This document shows positions 28,019 through 37,471 of a stretch of DNA of 64,000 nucleotides, piece after piece (position 1 is the stretch's first letter; each line of letters starts with the position of its first letter). Made by a program: the position numbers and the translations under genes. Source of the DNA: Allohoeflea poritis (GTDB taxonomy: Bacteria; Pseudomonadota; Alphaproteobacteria; Rhizobiales; Rhizobiaceae); assembly GCF_027889715.1 (NCBI RefSeq), contig NZ_JAPJZH010000014.1:62001-126000 (forward strand), in the 5' to 3' direction. Below the pieces are notes generated by a model. It was given only the letters and a program-made list of their open reading frames with translations, did not search any database and was not told the DNA's origin.

Positions 28019-29431
28019 CTAAGTCGCGCCCTTGCCCGAGGTGAATGGTGAGTTGGCGGCCGGTGAGACCTGGATATCCGTTGGCGGCGGCGGTTCCGTG
28101 GGCGGTTTCTGAGCGATGCCGCGGATGATGCGCAGGCAGGCGATGGCCGCCGCGATGCCGAAGAAAACCGCCCCGAGCCCGTAACCGGCCAAGGCGCCGA
28201 GGGCGCCGTAATAGTGCGATCCGATCCAAACGAAGGGAATGATGCCAAGCGTCGAACGTCCCCAGTTGAAGATGGTCGACATCAGCGGGTAGCCGAGATT
28301 GTTGAAGGCGGCATTGGCGACAAAGAGCATGCCGGTGAACAGGAAGGTCAGGCTGACATATTCGCAGAAGAAGACGACCATTTCGCCCGCCTCGCCGTCG
28401 ACGCCGAACAGTGCGGCGATATAGTCGCTGCTGATGAACAGCAACATCCATACGACCAGCGTGTAGGCGATAATGACGATGAAGGAGTTGCGCATCGTGC
28501 TGTAGAGACGGTCGAAACGCAGCGCGCCGTAATTCTGGCCGAGGATCGGCCCGACCGCGCCGGAAAGGGCGAACAAAGCGCCGAAGGCGACGGGAATCAG
28601 CCGTCCGACGACGGCCCAGCCGGCAACCGCCGCGTCGCCGTAACCGGCGATCTCGATGGTCATATAGGCATTGCCGACCGGCGTGGCGAGTTGCGTCATG
28701 ATGGCCGGCAGACCGATATAGAGATAGGGCCGAAGCGTACCGGTCAGCACCGGCATCGAGGGCAGGGCCAGCAGATTGTGAATGCGCCGCAGGCCGTAAT
28801 AGCCGACGAATATCAGCACGAATCGCGTCAAAACAGTTGATATGGCGGCGCCGTGGATGCCGAGATCGAAGCCGAAGATGAAGATCGGGTCGAGCACCGC
28901 GGTCGCCGCGCCGGCAAACAGCGTCACATACATGGCCCGCTTGGCGTCGCCCGCCGCGCGCAACAGGCCCGACATGCACATGCCGATGCCCAGCAGCGGC
29001 ATGGAAGGAAAGACGATCAGCAGGAACTCGACCGTCAGCCGCGCCGTTTCGTCCCGCGCCCCCAGAAAATGAACGATGGCGTCGAGATAGGGCAGGCAGG
29101 CAAGGGCGGCGAGCGCCATGATCACCGCCGTGTAGATGAGTGAGGTGGTGGCAAGCTCGCGCGCCTCTTCGCGCCGGCCTGCCCCGATGGCCCGCGATGT
29201 GATGGCCGTCGAGGCGATCGCCAGTCCGATGCCGATCGACGTCGTAAAGAAGATGAGCGTGCCGGCATAGCCGATGGCGGCCGCAAGTTCCTGCTGTCCG
29301 AGCAGCGAAATGTAGAAAAGGTTGAGCGCGTCCACCAGAAAGACGGCAACCAGCCCCACCGATCCGGTTGCTGCCATGACGATGACGTGCCGCATTGTCG
29401 AGCCGGTGACGAATTTCGCCGACTCGCTCAA
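28019..29431 (-). CDS. MATE family efflux transporter
   Basis: Multidrug and toxin extrusion type transporter of 470 residues with twelve predicted hydrophobic segments in two similar halves. TSIGIGLAIASTAITSRAIGAGRREEA and GMCMSGLLRAAGDAKRAM in the N-half, and ALSGAVGPILGQNYGALRFDR in the C-half are the expected conserved stretches. It ends in a Pro-rich cytoplasmic tail (KPPTEPPPPTD). Sodium- or proton-coupled export of cationic compounds is the family role; substrate unknown. It converges on the Liv operon with only 25 bases between. Confidence 0.9.
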   Translation of the reverse strand: MSESAKFVTGSTMRHVIVMAATGSVGLVAVFLVDALNLFYISLLGQQELAAAIGYAGTLIFFTTSIGIGLAIASTAITSRAIGAGRREEARELATTSLIYTAVIMALAALACLPYLDAIVHFLGARDETARLTVEFLLIVFPSMPLLGIGMCMSGLLRAAGDAKRAMYVTLFAGAATAVLDPIFIFGFDLGIHGAAISTVLTRFVLIFVGYYGLRRIHNLLALPSMPVLTGTLRPYLYIGLPAIMTQLATPVGNAYMTIEIAGYGDAAVAGWAVVGRLIPVAFGALFALSGAVGPILGQNYGALRFDRLYSTMRNSFIVIIAYTLVVWMLLFISSDYIAALFGVDGEAGEMVVFFCEYVSLTFLFTGMLFVANAAFNNLGYPLMSTIFNWGRSTLGIIPFVWIGSHYYGALGALAGYGLGAVFFGIAAAIACLRIIRGIAQKPPTEPPPPTDIQVSPAANSPFTSGKGAT

Positions 29432-29592
29432 AGCGGATTGCTCCGCGATCCGGCCGGCAAGGCGTCCTCGGCTGAAATTGGCAAGTTGATCCGCTCCCCC
29501 GAATGTGAAGCAGCCGCTTGGCCGCTGGCCGGGTGCTTCGTCATTGATGCGAACCTATCGAATAGACCGGCGGGACGCAAAGGCGGCGCGGG

Positions 29593-31404
29593 TTATTCGA
29601 CGGATTCGGGAGGCTTTTCGAGGTCCAGCCGCTCGGCTTCCTTCTTCGGCTTGATCAACGGTTCCGGGGTCACCGGACGCGTATGCAGCATGTCGCTGCC
29701 CGCTGAAAGGCCCTCGACCGCCTGGATGCGGAGCCGCTCTTCGTCCCGTCGCCGCGTTTCGTCGATGATCGCGTCGACCCGCTCCTGGTCGAGCCCCAGC
29801 GCCTCAAGCGTCTTGCGGCTGAAGATGAAACTCGATTCGACCGTTTCGCGAAGTTCGTATTCGACCTCGCGCTCGCGCAGCGAAAGCGTGTGCGCGCGGT
29901 CGTAGGCGCGGGCGAAGATGCGTGAACCGGGAAACTCCGCCTGGATCAGATCGACGATCTTGTCCGTAGTCGCCTTTTCGTGCGTGCACACGGCGACCAG
30001 CTTCGCGCCCCGGATACCGGCAGCTTCCAGCACGTTCTTGCGCGTCCCGTCGCCGAAATAGATCTTGAAGCCGAATTTCGTGGCGCTGCGGATGCGCTCC
30101 GCCGAGTGGTCGATGATGGTCACGTCCGAGCCGCCCGCCAGCAGGGTCTGCGATACGATCTGGCCAAAACGCGAAAATCCGATCATCAGCACGTCCGATC
30201 CCGCGCCCTCGAAATTTTCCTCCAGTTCCTCCGCGCTGCCATCGTGCAGGAACCGGTTCGCCAGCACCGAGGCAAGCGGTGTCAGCACCATTGAAACCGT
30301 GACGATGGCAATCAGGATGGATGCGATCGACTGCGGGAAGATGCCGGCCGCAGCCGCCGCCGTGAAGATGACGAAACCGAATTCCCCGCTCTGCGGCAGC
30401 AGCCCGGCAATGCGGATCGCTTCATTGTGGCCCGACCCGAAGATGCGGCACAACCCGCAGATTATCAGGCTCTTGACGATCATGAGCACCGGCACGGCCA
30501 CGATGATCAGCACGTAGTTCTGCGCGATCACGTCCAGTTCCAGCGACAGGCCGACCGCCATGAAGAACAGCGCCAGCAGGATCCCGCGGAAGGGCTCGAT
30601 ATCGGCTTCCAGCTCATGCCGGTACGAGGATTCGGCCAGCAGGACGCCGGCCAGGAACGAGCCCATCGCCATGGACATGCCTGCCGCCTGCATGAGCACC
30701 GCCGAACCGATGACCACCAGAAGGGCGGCAGCGATCATGGCCTCGCGCGCGCCGGTACTGGCGATCAGCTGCAGCAGCGGATTCAAAAGATAACGGCCGG
30801 CGACGACGATGAAGGCGATGGCCGCCAGCGCAATGGCAAAATCCTGCAGGGGCGTTGACGTGGCTTCGGCGCCATAGGGCGCTAGCAACGGCACGAGCGC
30901 CAGGATGGGAACGATGGCAAGATCCTGGAAAAGCAGGATCGAAAATGCCCGTTGTCCGTAGGCGGTACTGCGCTCGCCGCGTTCCTCCAGGATCTGCAGC
31001 GCGAAGGCCGTTGACGACAGCGCCAGCCCGAATCCGATGATCGCCGCCGATGAAAGCGCGTCCCTTGGCCAGGCGATGGCCCCGACGATGCCCAGAAGCA
31101 CGATGCCCGTAATCGCCACTTGCGCCAGCCCGAGCCCGAATATTTCGCGCCGCATGGACCACAGGCGCGAAGGTTTGAGCTCGAGGCCGATCAGGAATAA
31201 CAGCAACACGACGCCGAGTTCGGAGAATTCCAGAATCCGATCGCCGCCGCTGACGAGCCGCGCCACCGGTCCGATGATCACGCCGGCCGCGAGATATCCG
31301 AGGACGGTGCCCAGGCCGATTCGCTTGGCCAGAGGCGCGGCGATGACTGCGCCGCCAAGCAGAACGAGAGCGTGGCTGTAAAAAGAAATGCCTTCAGCGG
31401 CCAT
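29593..31404 (-). CDS. Monovalent cation:proton antiporter, CPA2/KefB type
   Basis: Potassium/proton antiporter of 603 residues. The N-terminal exchanger domain (about 1-380) has twelve or so hydrophobic segments with the FLIGLELKPSRLW motif, EERGERSTAYGQRAFSILLFQDLAIVPIL and FFMAVGLSLELD. The TrkA-N domain follows (about 405-520): VLMIGFSRFGQIVSQTLLAGG, HSAERIRSATKFGFKIYFGDGTRKNVLEAAGI. In the Rossmann motif GFSRFG replaces the usual GxGRFG. A charged C-terminal tail follows. It would guard pH and potassium balance at the inner membrane. It is divergent from pmbA. Confidence 0.92.
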   Translation of the reverse strand: MAAEGISFYSHALVLLGGAVIAAPLAKRIGLGTVLGYLAAGVIIGPVARLVSGGDRILEFSELGVVLLLFLIGLELKPSRLWSMRREIFGLGLAQVAITGIVLLGIVGAIAWPRDALSSAAIIGFGLALSSTAFALQILEERGERSTAYGQRAFSILLFQDLAIVPILALVPLLAPYGAEATSTPLQDFAIALAAIAFIVVAGRYLLNPLLQLIASTGAREAMIAAALLVVIGSAVLMQAAGMSMAMGSFLAGVLLAESSYRHELEADIEPFRGILLALFFMAVGLSLELDVIAQNYVLIIVAVPVLMIVKSLIICGLCRIFGSGHNEAIRIAGLLPQSGEFGFVIFTAAAAAGIFPQSIASILIAIVTVSMVLTPLASVLANRFLHDGSAEELEENFEGAGSDVLMIGFSRFGQIVSQTLLAGGSDVTIIDHSAERIRSATKFGFKIYFGDGTRKNVLEAAGIRGAKLVAVCTHEKATTDKIVDLIQAEFPGSRIFARAYDRAHTLSLREREVEYELRETVESSFIFSRKTLEALGLDQERVDAIIDETRRRDEERLRIQAVEGLSAGSDMLHTRPVTPEPLIKPKKEAERLDLEKPPESVE

Positions 31405-31532
31405 ATATTGCGTCCTTCCAGGACCCGATATTCATCCGGTTTCTGCACTGTTCGTCGCCGGAACATTGCTCTATTAGCCTTGATGACGCCCCGGCGCCAC
31501 AATAAATGGGGCGGAAAGGAAAGGCCGAATAC

Positions 31533-32879
31533 ATGTTTCAGGCGGAAAAATCACAAGAACTGATCGACAAGGCCGCTCAACTTGTCGAGCAGGCCACGCG
31601 GTCCGGCGCCGATCGCTGCGATGCGGTCGTGGCGCGCGGTCAATCGTCATCCGTTTCGGTCCGGCTCGGCAAGGTCGAAGGCACGGACGCTTCGGAAAGC
31701 GACAGTTTTTCGCTGCGTGTATTCGTCGGCAGGCGGGTGGCCAGTGTTTCGGCGAATGCCGGCATCGATGCCGCTGAACTGGCAGACCGCGCCGTTTCGA
31801 TGGCGCGTGTTTCGCCGGAGGACCCCTATGCCACCCTGGCCGATCCGCAGGACATCGCCAAAAGCTATGACGATCTTGATCTGTTCGATCCAACGCAGGT
31901 CAGCAGCGAGGAGCTGACCGACGCCGCGTTGGCGATGGAGGCCGCCGCGCTCGATGTCGAGGGGGTGACGAATTCAAGCGGCGCCGGCGCGTCGGCGGGA
32001 ATGGGCGGAATGGTGCTTGTGACTTCCGACGGGTTCTCCGGATCCTATGTCGGAAGCCGGTTCGGCCGCTCCGTCAGCGTCATTGCCGGTGAGGGCACGG
32101 GCATGGAGAGGGACTATGCGTTCGATTCCCGGCTGTTCTATGCCGATCTCGACGATGTCGAAACCATTGGCCGAGAAGCGGGCATGCGTACGGTCAAGCG
32201 GTTGAACCCGCGCAAAGCCGATACCGGCGCCAATGTCACCGTCGTGCTCGATCCGCGTGTCGCGCGCGGATTTGTCGGACACCTGGCCGGTGCGATCAAC
32301 GGTGCGGCCGTGGCCCGCAAAACCAGTTTCCTGCGCGACATGATGGGAAAGGCGGTGATGAAGCCCGGGATGCTGGTCACCGACGATCCGCAGATCATCC
32401 GGGGCCCCGCGTCGCGGCCGTTTGACGGCGAGGGGGTTCGCGGCGAGCGCCTTAATATGGTCGAAGACGGCGTGCTTCAGTCATGGTTCCTGTCGACGAG
32501 CACCGCGCGCGAACTGGGCCTGAAGACAAATGGACGCGGTGTGCGCAGCGGATCGAACGTTACTCCGGGATCGACAAATCTTGCCCTTGAACCCGGTATG
32601 GTGTCCGCCGAGGAGCTGATCGGTTCGGTGGAGTCCGGCTTCTACGTCACGGAGGTCATCGGGCAGGGCGTCAACATGATCACCGGCGAATACAGCCGCG
32701 GCGCCTCCGGTTTCTGGATCGAAAACGGCGAACTTGCCCACCCGGTCTCGGAGGTGACGATCGCCTCCAACCTGAAGGACATGTTCATGAACGCGACGCC
32801 CGCCAGCGACATCGACCGCAAATACGGAACGGCGTCGCCGACCGTTGCAATAGAAGGCATGACACTTGCAGGAAAATGA
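31533..32879 (+). CDS. pmbA: TldD/PmbA family metalloprotease subunit (PmbA)
   Basis: PmbA (TldE) partners TldD in a heteromeric zinc protease that processes modified peptides and antitoxins; PmbA itself lacks the catalytic zinc motif, and no HExxxH is seen here. The 448-residue reading starts at the ATG 31533 after GGAAAGG; an earlier in-frame ATG at 31506 is less likely. Landmarks: SFSLRVFVGRRVASVSAN, GMERDYAFDSRLFYADLDD, VVLDPRVARGFVGHLAGAINGAAVARKTSFL, FDGEGVRGERLNMVEDGVLQSWFLSTSTARELG, and VIGQGVNMITGEYSRGASGFWIENGEL. It overlaps the next gene by 14 bases. Confidence 0.94.
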   Translation: MFQAEKSQELIDKAAQLVEQATRSGADRCDAVVARGQSSSVSVRLGKVEGTDASESDSFSLRVFVGRRVASVSANAGIDAAELADRAVSMARVSPEDPYATLADPQDIAKSYDDLDLFDPTQVSSEELTDAALAMEAAALDVEGVTNSSGAGASAGMGGMVLVTSDGFSGSYVGSRFGRSVSVIAGEGTGMERDYAFDSRLFYADLDDVETIGREAGMRTVKRLNPRKADTGANVTVVLDPRVARGFVGHLAGAINGAAVARKTSFLRDMMGKAVMKPGMLVTDDPQIIRGPASRPFDGEGVRGERLNMVEDGVLQSWFLSTSTARELGLKTNGRGVRSGSNVTPGSTNLALEPGMVSAEELIGSVESGFYVTEVIGQGVNMITGEYSRGASGFWIENGELAHPVSEVTIASNLKDMFMNATPASDIDRKYGTASPTVAIEGMTLAGK

Positions 32880-33657
32880 GGAACGACTGGCAGATCTGAC
32901 CCTGATCCGCGAGGCCGCTTTGAAGGCCGGTGACATCGCGATGGGCTATTTCCGCAAGAATCCGGATGTCTGGTACAAGGGCGGCAGTTCGCCGGTTACC
33001 GAGGCCGATATCTCGGTCAACACATATCTCAATGAGAAATTGTCCGCCGCCAGACCCGATTATGGTTGGCTTTCCGAAGAGAATGAGGACGACAGGGCGC
33101 AACGCCGGCAGGACAGGATATTTGTCGTCGATCCGATTGACGGCACCAGGGCCTTCGTCAATGGGGAAGATGTCTGGTGCGTGAGTATCGCGGTCGTCGA
33201 AGCAGGGGTATCGCTGGCCGGCGTCCTGGTCTGCCCGGCGCGCGGCGAGGTTTTCGAGGCCGTCGAAGGCGCCGGGGCAACGAAGAACGGCAAGAAGATC
33301 ACCGTCTCCAGCGTGGAAACGCCGCGCGTCATGTCGATGCCGCAGACCGTTTACCGGCATCTGCCGGAAGCCTTCGCCGAAACGATCACGCGTGCGAAGC
33401 ATATTCCGTCGCTCGCCTACCGCATTGCCATGGTTGCCGACGGGCGGCTCGACGCGACACTGGTGAAACCCGGTTCCCATGACTGGGATCTCGCGGCCGC
33501 CGACCTGATTTTGCGCAATGCCGGCGGTGCGTTGCTCAACCGCAAGGGCGAGCCCGTGCGCTACAACAAAAAGTCGGTCAGCCACGGCCTCCTTATCGCC
33601 GGACCGGACCGTGTTCTACCCGAATTGAAGAACCTGGCGAGCACCATTGACCTTTAG
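32866..33657 (+). CDS. Inositol monophosphatase family protein (CysQ-like)
   Basis: Magnesium-dependent, lithium-sensitive phosphatase fold, 263 residues. Metal-binding residues: SSPVTEADISVN (about 41-52), EENEDD (71-76), DPIDGTRAF at 89-97, and the C-terminal WDLAAADLILRNAGG. The 3'(2'),5'-bisphosphate nucleotidase CysQ is the closest functional guess, inositol phosphatase the alternative. It starts with TTG at 32866 inside pmbA, with GAAGG eight bases upstream; no ATG is available before the family N-terminus. It begins the envelope-lipid gene run typical of rhizobia. Confidence 0.88.
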   Translation: MQENEERLADLTLIREAALKAGDIAMGYFRKNPDVWYKGGSSPVTEADISVNTYLNEKLSAARPDYGWLSEENEDDRAQRRQDRIFVVDPIDGTRAFVNGEDVWCVSIAVVEAGVSLAGVLVCPARGEVFEAVEGAGATKNGKKITVSSVETPRVMSMPQTVYRHLPEAFAETITRAKHIPSLAYRIAMVADGRLDATLVKPGSHDWDLAAADLILRNAGGALLNRKGEPVRYNKKSVSHGLLIAGPDRVLPELKNLASTIDL

Positions 33658-33767
33658 GGCGATTTGCAGCAAACCCGCTGATCAAGAAGGTATTTGATGC
33701 GCTGCAATCGCTGATCCCGCATTCCGGACTGGAATGCAGGCCCGCGACGGGCGCCACGGAGAAACTG

Positions 33768-34007
33768 ATGGAGACAGAAGACAAACAACTCCTGCATCTG
33801 GTTTTCGGCGGAGAGCTGGATTCGCTGAGCAATGTCCGGTTTCGCGATCTCGGCGAACTGGATGTTGTGGGCATATTCCCGAACTACGAAACGGCTTACG
33901 CCGCCTGGAAATCGAAGGCGCAACAGACGGTCGATAACGCCCATATGCGCTATTTCATCGTTCATCTGCATCGGCTGCTCGATCCTGATGACGGCGCCGG
34001 CGATTGA
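33768..34007 (+). CDS. DUF4170 family small protein
   Basis: Protein of 79 residues, no membrane segment: METEDKQLLHLVFGGELDSL, then VVGIFPNYETAYAAWKSKAQQTVDNAHMRYFIVHLHRLLDP. DUF4170 members are short alphaproteobacterial proteins of unknown function constantly found between a CysQ-like phosphatase and the DUF374 acyltransferase, as here. GAGAAACTG precedes the ATG. The 110-base gap before it contains a small hairpin (GCATTCC/GGAATGC, 33719-33737). Confidence 0.85.
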   Translation: METEDKQLLHLVFGGELDSLSNVRFRDLGELDVVGIFPNYETAYAAWKSKAQQTVDNAHMRYFIVHLHRLLDPDDGAGD

Positions 34008-34105
34008 CGGTGGGATGCCTTGGCGCGGCGACGGAACGGCCAGGCGTTGACGGGGGTGCGGGCGCCGTCCGCAACCCTGCGAATACGAGAACACGGAGAA
34101 CTGGT

Positions 34106-34825
34106 TTGACGACGGCATTCAGGCGTTTTGGAAAGAGGTTGCTGGCTTCCGGCACTTTTCAGAACATTGCCGCCGCTGCGGTCTACCACACCCTCCGTTT
34201 TATCTACTGGAGCAATCGCAAATCGGCCGCCTCGGATGACCTTGTCGATGCGGTCAAGGGCAGATTGCCCGTGATTATCGCGCTCTGGCACGGCCAGCAA
34301 CTGCTGACGCAGTTCGTCTATCCGGACAACAAATCGGTCGCGGCGCTGGTTTCAAGGAGCCGCGACGCGGAAATCAATGCCCGTATTCTCAAACTGTCCG
34401 GCGTCAGGGTGATCAGGGGCTCGGGCGGGCGGGAGCGCGCGCAGACCGCCCGCAAGGGAGGCGTGCGTGCCCTCAAGGGCATGGCGGACGCGCTTGCCGA
34501 GGGAATGAACATCGTCATGATCGCCGACATCTCCAAGGGCGCGCCGCGGCAGTCCGGCGAAGGCATCGTGGCACTTGCGAAACTGTCGGGACGGCCGATC
34601 TTTCCCATGGCGCTGGCCACCAGCCGCTATCATGTTGTCGAGAAATCGTGGGACAAGACCACGGTCAATTTACCTTTCGGTCGTCTGTGCCTTAAACTCG
34701 GTCGGCCCATCAATGTGCCGCGGGATGCCTCGGACGCGGATCTGGAAGAGTATCGTCAAAGGGTGACAGACGAATTGAACAGCGTGACCGATCAAGCCTA
34801 TCGGGCAGTCAGGAACGGCGCATGA
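34106..34825 (+). CDS. DUF374 lysophospholipid acyltransferase family protein
   Basis: Membrane-associated acyltransferase-like protein of 239 residues in the DUF374 family, which accompanies Kdo transferase genes and is thought to act on lipid A or phospholipid acyl chains. The TTG at 34106, seven bases after GGAG, is the best-supported start; the frame extends upstream to an ATG at 34004 with no matching sequence. Conserved parts: VIIALWHGQQLL, LVSRSRDAEINARILKLSGVRVIRGSGGRERAQTARKGGVRALKGMADAL, IADISKGAPRQSGEGIVALAKLSGRPIFPMALATS. It overlaps kdtA by ATGA. Confidence 0.88.
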   Translation: MTTAFRRFGKRLLASGTFQNIAAAAVYHTLRFIYWSNRKSAASDDLVDAVKGRLPVIIALWHGQQLLTQFVYPDNKSVAALVSRSRDAEINARILKLSGVRVIRGSGGRERAQTARKGGVRALKGMADALAEGMNIVMIADISKGAPRQSGEGIVALAKLSGRPIFPMALATSRYHVVEKSWDKTTVNLPFGRLCLKLGRPINVPRDASDADLEEYRQRVTDELNSVTDQAYRAVRNGA

Positions 34826-36147
34826 GTCTGGTCTGGGCGCGCCTGACATTGACCGCCTATCGCTGGCTGGGCGCGGCGATCTATCCGTTTTTGGGCTCCT
34901 ACCTCGCCTTTCGGGCCACCAAGGGCAAGGAAGAACATGCCCGGCGCCGCGAACGCTACGGGTTTGCCAGCTCGCGGCGGCCGGAAGGTCCGGTCATCTG
35001 GGCGCATGCGGCGAGCGTCGGTGAAACCAACGCCGTCGTGCCGCTGATCGAGGAAGTTCTGAAGCGCGGTATCTCGGTTGTCCTGACGACGGGAACCGTC
35101 ACTTCGGCGACATTGGCGGCCGAGCGTCTCGGCGACCGGGTGATCCATCAATATGTCCCGCTTGACCTCAAGCCGGCGGTCAGCCGTTTTCTCGACTATT
35201 GGAAGCCGGATCTGGCGCTGATCGCGGAATCGGAGATCTGGCCGATGACGATCCTCGAACTCGGGGCGCGGCGCATGCCGCAGGTGCTGGTCAACGGGCG
35301 CCTGTCGGACCGTTCCTTCAGCAGCTGGCGAAAGCGTCCACACCTGGCGGAGGCGCTCTTCGAGAACCTGTCCCTCGTCGTCGCGCAGTCCGAGGAGGAT
35401 GCCGAACGGTTTCGCGCACTCGGCGCACGGCCGGTTTCCGTATCGGGCAATCTCAAGGTCGATACCGAACCGCCGCCTTACGACGAAATCGAGCTGCGCC
35501 GGCTGCAGAGCCGCATCGGCGATCGCGGTGTCTGGGCCGCGGTTTCGACCCATGCCGGCGAAGAGGCGATCGCCGCGGATGTGCACCAGTCGCTGAAATC
35601 CAGGCACAGGGCGTTGACCATTATCGTTCCGCGGCACCCGGAGCGCGCCGACGAGATCGAGAACATGCTGATCGGCCGCGGCCTGGTCGTCGCGAGGCGG
35701 TCGCGCGGTCAGGTCATCACGTCGGAAACGCAGATTTACTTGGGCGATACGATCGGTGAGATGGGCCTTTACCTGGAACTGGCGAGCATTGCCTTCGTCG
35801 GCCGCTCGCTGACCGGGGTTGGCGGCCAGAATCCACTCGAGCCCGCAATGCTGGACTGCGCCATTCTGTCGGGTCGCAATGTCCAGAATTTTCGCGACAG
35901 CTACCGCAGCCTGCTGAAGAATGGCGGCGCCAGGCTTGTCAATGACGGCGAGACCCTGGCGAAATCCGTTGAGTTCCTGCTCAGCAACCGCAGAGCCGGC
36001 GAGAAGATGCGGGCCGCGGCCAAGAAGACCGTGGAGGAGCTCAGCGGGGCGCTGCCGCGCACCGTGCGGGCCCTTGAACCCTATATCAAGCCGCTCACGG
36101 TCAAGGCGGAGCTCTATCAGGAGGGCGGCCGGCTAGCGCGATGGTGA
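34822..36147 (+). CDS. kdtA: 3-deoxy-D-manno-octulosonic acid transferase (Kdo transferase)
   Basis: Adds Kdo to lipid IV-A at the inner face of the cytoplasmic membrane (also called waaA). The 441-residue protein has an N-terminal membrane anchor (WLGAAIYPFLGSYLAF), then a GT-B glycosyltransferase. Typical segments: HAASVGETNAVVPLIEEVL with the catalytic Glu, LTTGTVTSATLAAERL, ALIAESEIWPMTILEL, NGRLSDRSFSSWRK, GNLKVD and STHAGEEA, IVPRHPERA, and LTGVGGQNPLEPAMLDCAILSG in the C-terminal nucleotide-binding domain. It overlaps both neighbours, so it is part of a tightly coupled operon. Confidence 0.96.
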   Translation: MSLVWARLTLTAYRWLGAAIYPFLGSYLAFRATKGKEEHARRRERYGFASSRRPEGPVIWAHAASVGETNAVVPLIEEVLKRGISVVLTTGTVTSATLAAERLGDRVIHQYVPLDLKPAVSRFLDYWKPDLALIAESEIWPMTILELGARRMPQVLVNGRLSDRSFSSWRKRPHLAEALFENLSLVVAQSEEDAERFRALGARPVSVSGNLKVDTEPPPYDEIELRRLQSRIGDRGVWAAVSTHAGEEAIAADVHQSLKSRHRALTIIVPRHPERADEIENMLIGRGLVVARRSRGQVITSETQIYLGDTIGEMGLYLELASIAFVGRSLTGVGGQNPLEPAMLDCAILSGRNVQNFRDSYRSLLKNGGARLVNDGETLAKSVEFLLSNRRAGEKMRAAAKKTVEELSGALPRTVRALEPYIKPLTVKAELYQEGGRLARW

Positions 36148-37199
36148 GCGAGGCGCCCCCCTTCTGGTGGTCCAGTGCCGACTGGCGGGCCTGGTCGCTG
36201 TATCCGGCGTCGTGGATCTATGGAGCCGTTGCCCGTTCGCGCATGGAAAACGCGCCGCGCCGCGAGGTGCGGGCACCGGTGCTTTGCATCGGAAACTTCA
36301 CCGTCGGCGGTGCCGGCAAGACGCCTACGGCCCTGGCGCTTTGTGCCGAGGCCGCCAAAGCGGGGTACAATCCAGGTTTTCTGTCGCGCGGCTATGGCGG
36401 CAGCTTGCGCTCGGTCGCCCTGGTGGACCTGAAACGCCACTACGCCGCCGATGTTGGCGACGAACCGCTTTTGCTCGCCGAAAAGGCACCGACGGTTGTT
36501 TCGCCGGACAGATATGCCGGCGCCGAGAAACTGCTGTCCCAGGGCGTTGATTTCATCATCATGGATGACGGCTTTCAAAGCGCGGCGATCCGGTTCGATT
36601 TCGCCCTGCTGGTTGTGGACGCCATGCGCGGCATCGGCAACGGCCATGTCATACCCGGCGGGCCGGTTCGTGCTCCAATGGTCGATCAGATGCGCAACGC
36701 ATCGGCGCTGCTGGTGATCGGCGACGGAACGGCGGCCGACCCGGTGGTCCGCATTGCCGGGCGGGCCGCCAAACCCGTCTATCTGGCGCGGCTTGCCGTC
36801 CGCAAGCCGCGCAGTTTCAAGGGAAGGCGCGTGCTGGCATATGCCGCCATCGGAAATCCGAAAAAATTCTTCAGCAGCTTGCACGGCACCGGCGCGCATG
36901 TCGTCGCCGAGCGCAGTTTCGGCGACCATCACAAATTCGGCGAGGAGGAGGCCGCGGATCTGCTCGAATCGGCGGCGAAACACAAGCTAGAACTGATCAC
37001 CACAAGCAAGGATATGGCGCGGCTCAAAGACGCGCGCGGAAAAGCCGCCGAGCTTGCCGAAAAGTCCGTTGTTCTGGAGGTTCAGCTACGATTCGAGCAA
37101 GCCGGCCTGGCTCGGACATTCATTGAGCGCACAGCCGAGGCCTTCAAGAAAAGGCAGCTCGCCGTCACGCACAGGCTCAACAGAATCAAAGGGGAATAA
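36141..37199 (+). CDS. lpxK: Tetraacyldisaccharide 4'-kinase
   Basis: Phosphorylates the 4' position of the lipid A precursor at the membrane. Of its 352 residues, the N-terminal helix lies at the membrane (SSADWRAWSLYPASWIYGAVA) and the P-loop is GNFTVGGAGKT at 51-61. GFLSRGYGGSL, GDEPLLLAEKAPTVVSPDRYAGA, DFIIMDDGFQSAAIRFDFALLVVDAMRGIGNGHVIPGGPVR and ERSFGDHHKF are conserved. It overlaps kdtA by seven bases (ATGGTGA). In the pathway LpxK acts just before KdtA. Confidence 0.96.
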   Translation: MVSEAPPFWWSSADWRAWSLYPASWIYGAVARSRMENAPRREVRAPVLCIGNFTVGGAGKTPTALALCAEAAKAGYNPGFLSRGYGGSLRSVALVDLKRHYAADVGDEPLLLAEKAPTVVSPDRYAGAEKLLSQGVDFIIMDDGFQSAAIRFDFALLVVDAMRGIGNGHVIPGGPVRAPMVDQMRNASALLVIGDGTAADPVVRIAGRAAKPVYLARLAVRKPRSFKGRRVLAYAAIGNPKKFFSSLHGTGAHVVAERSFGDHHKFGEEEAADLLESAAKHKLELITTSKDMARLKDARGKAAELAEKSVVLEVQLRFEQAGLARTFIERTAEAFKKRQLAVTHRLNRIKGE

Positions 37200-37204
37200 T
37201 CGCC

Positions 37205-37432
37205 TTACCGCTGCGTCGGCAGGATACCGGCCCGTTCATCGGCGGTGACGGAGGCGTTCACATCCACATAGGCCTCCTGCCGCATGACGCTCCAGTATTT
37301 CAGCTCGTCGAGCGGAATGATCTCACCGGTCACCGCGCACCGCACATGGGAGCCCGGCGTTATGACCTGGAAGTCGGCATCGAGATAGCGGATTTTGGCT
37401 TCGCCGGAACCGTGGCCTTCAAATCTGTTCAT
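37205..37432 (-). CDS. DUF2093 family protein
   Basis: Protein of 75 residues: MNRFEGHGSGEAKIRYLDADFQVITPGSHVRCAVTGEIIPLDELKYWSV. DUF2093 is a small alphaproteobacterial family of unknown function; the CAVTGEIIPLDEL stretch is its core. One Cys only, so a zinc site is not evident. It converges on lpxK with five bases between and lies downstream of mutL on the same strand. Confidence 0.85.
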   Translation of the reverse strand: MNRFEGHGSGEAKIRYLDADFQVITPGSHVRCAVTGEIIPLDELKYWSVMRQEAYVDVNASVTADERAGILPTQR

Positions 37433-37471
37433 GTCCGTTTCCCGTCAGCTCTTCCAGAGCCCAAAAGAAAT

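Noticed and set aside
33719..33737. Hairpin GCATTCC/GGAATGC between the CysQ-like and DUF4170 genes
   Set aside because: No T-run follows and the genes look like one operon, so it is not called a terminator.
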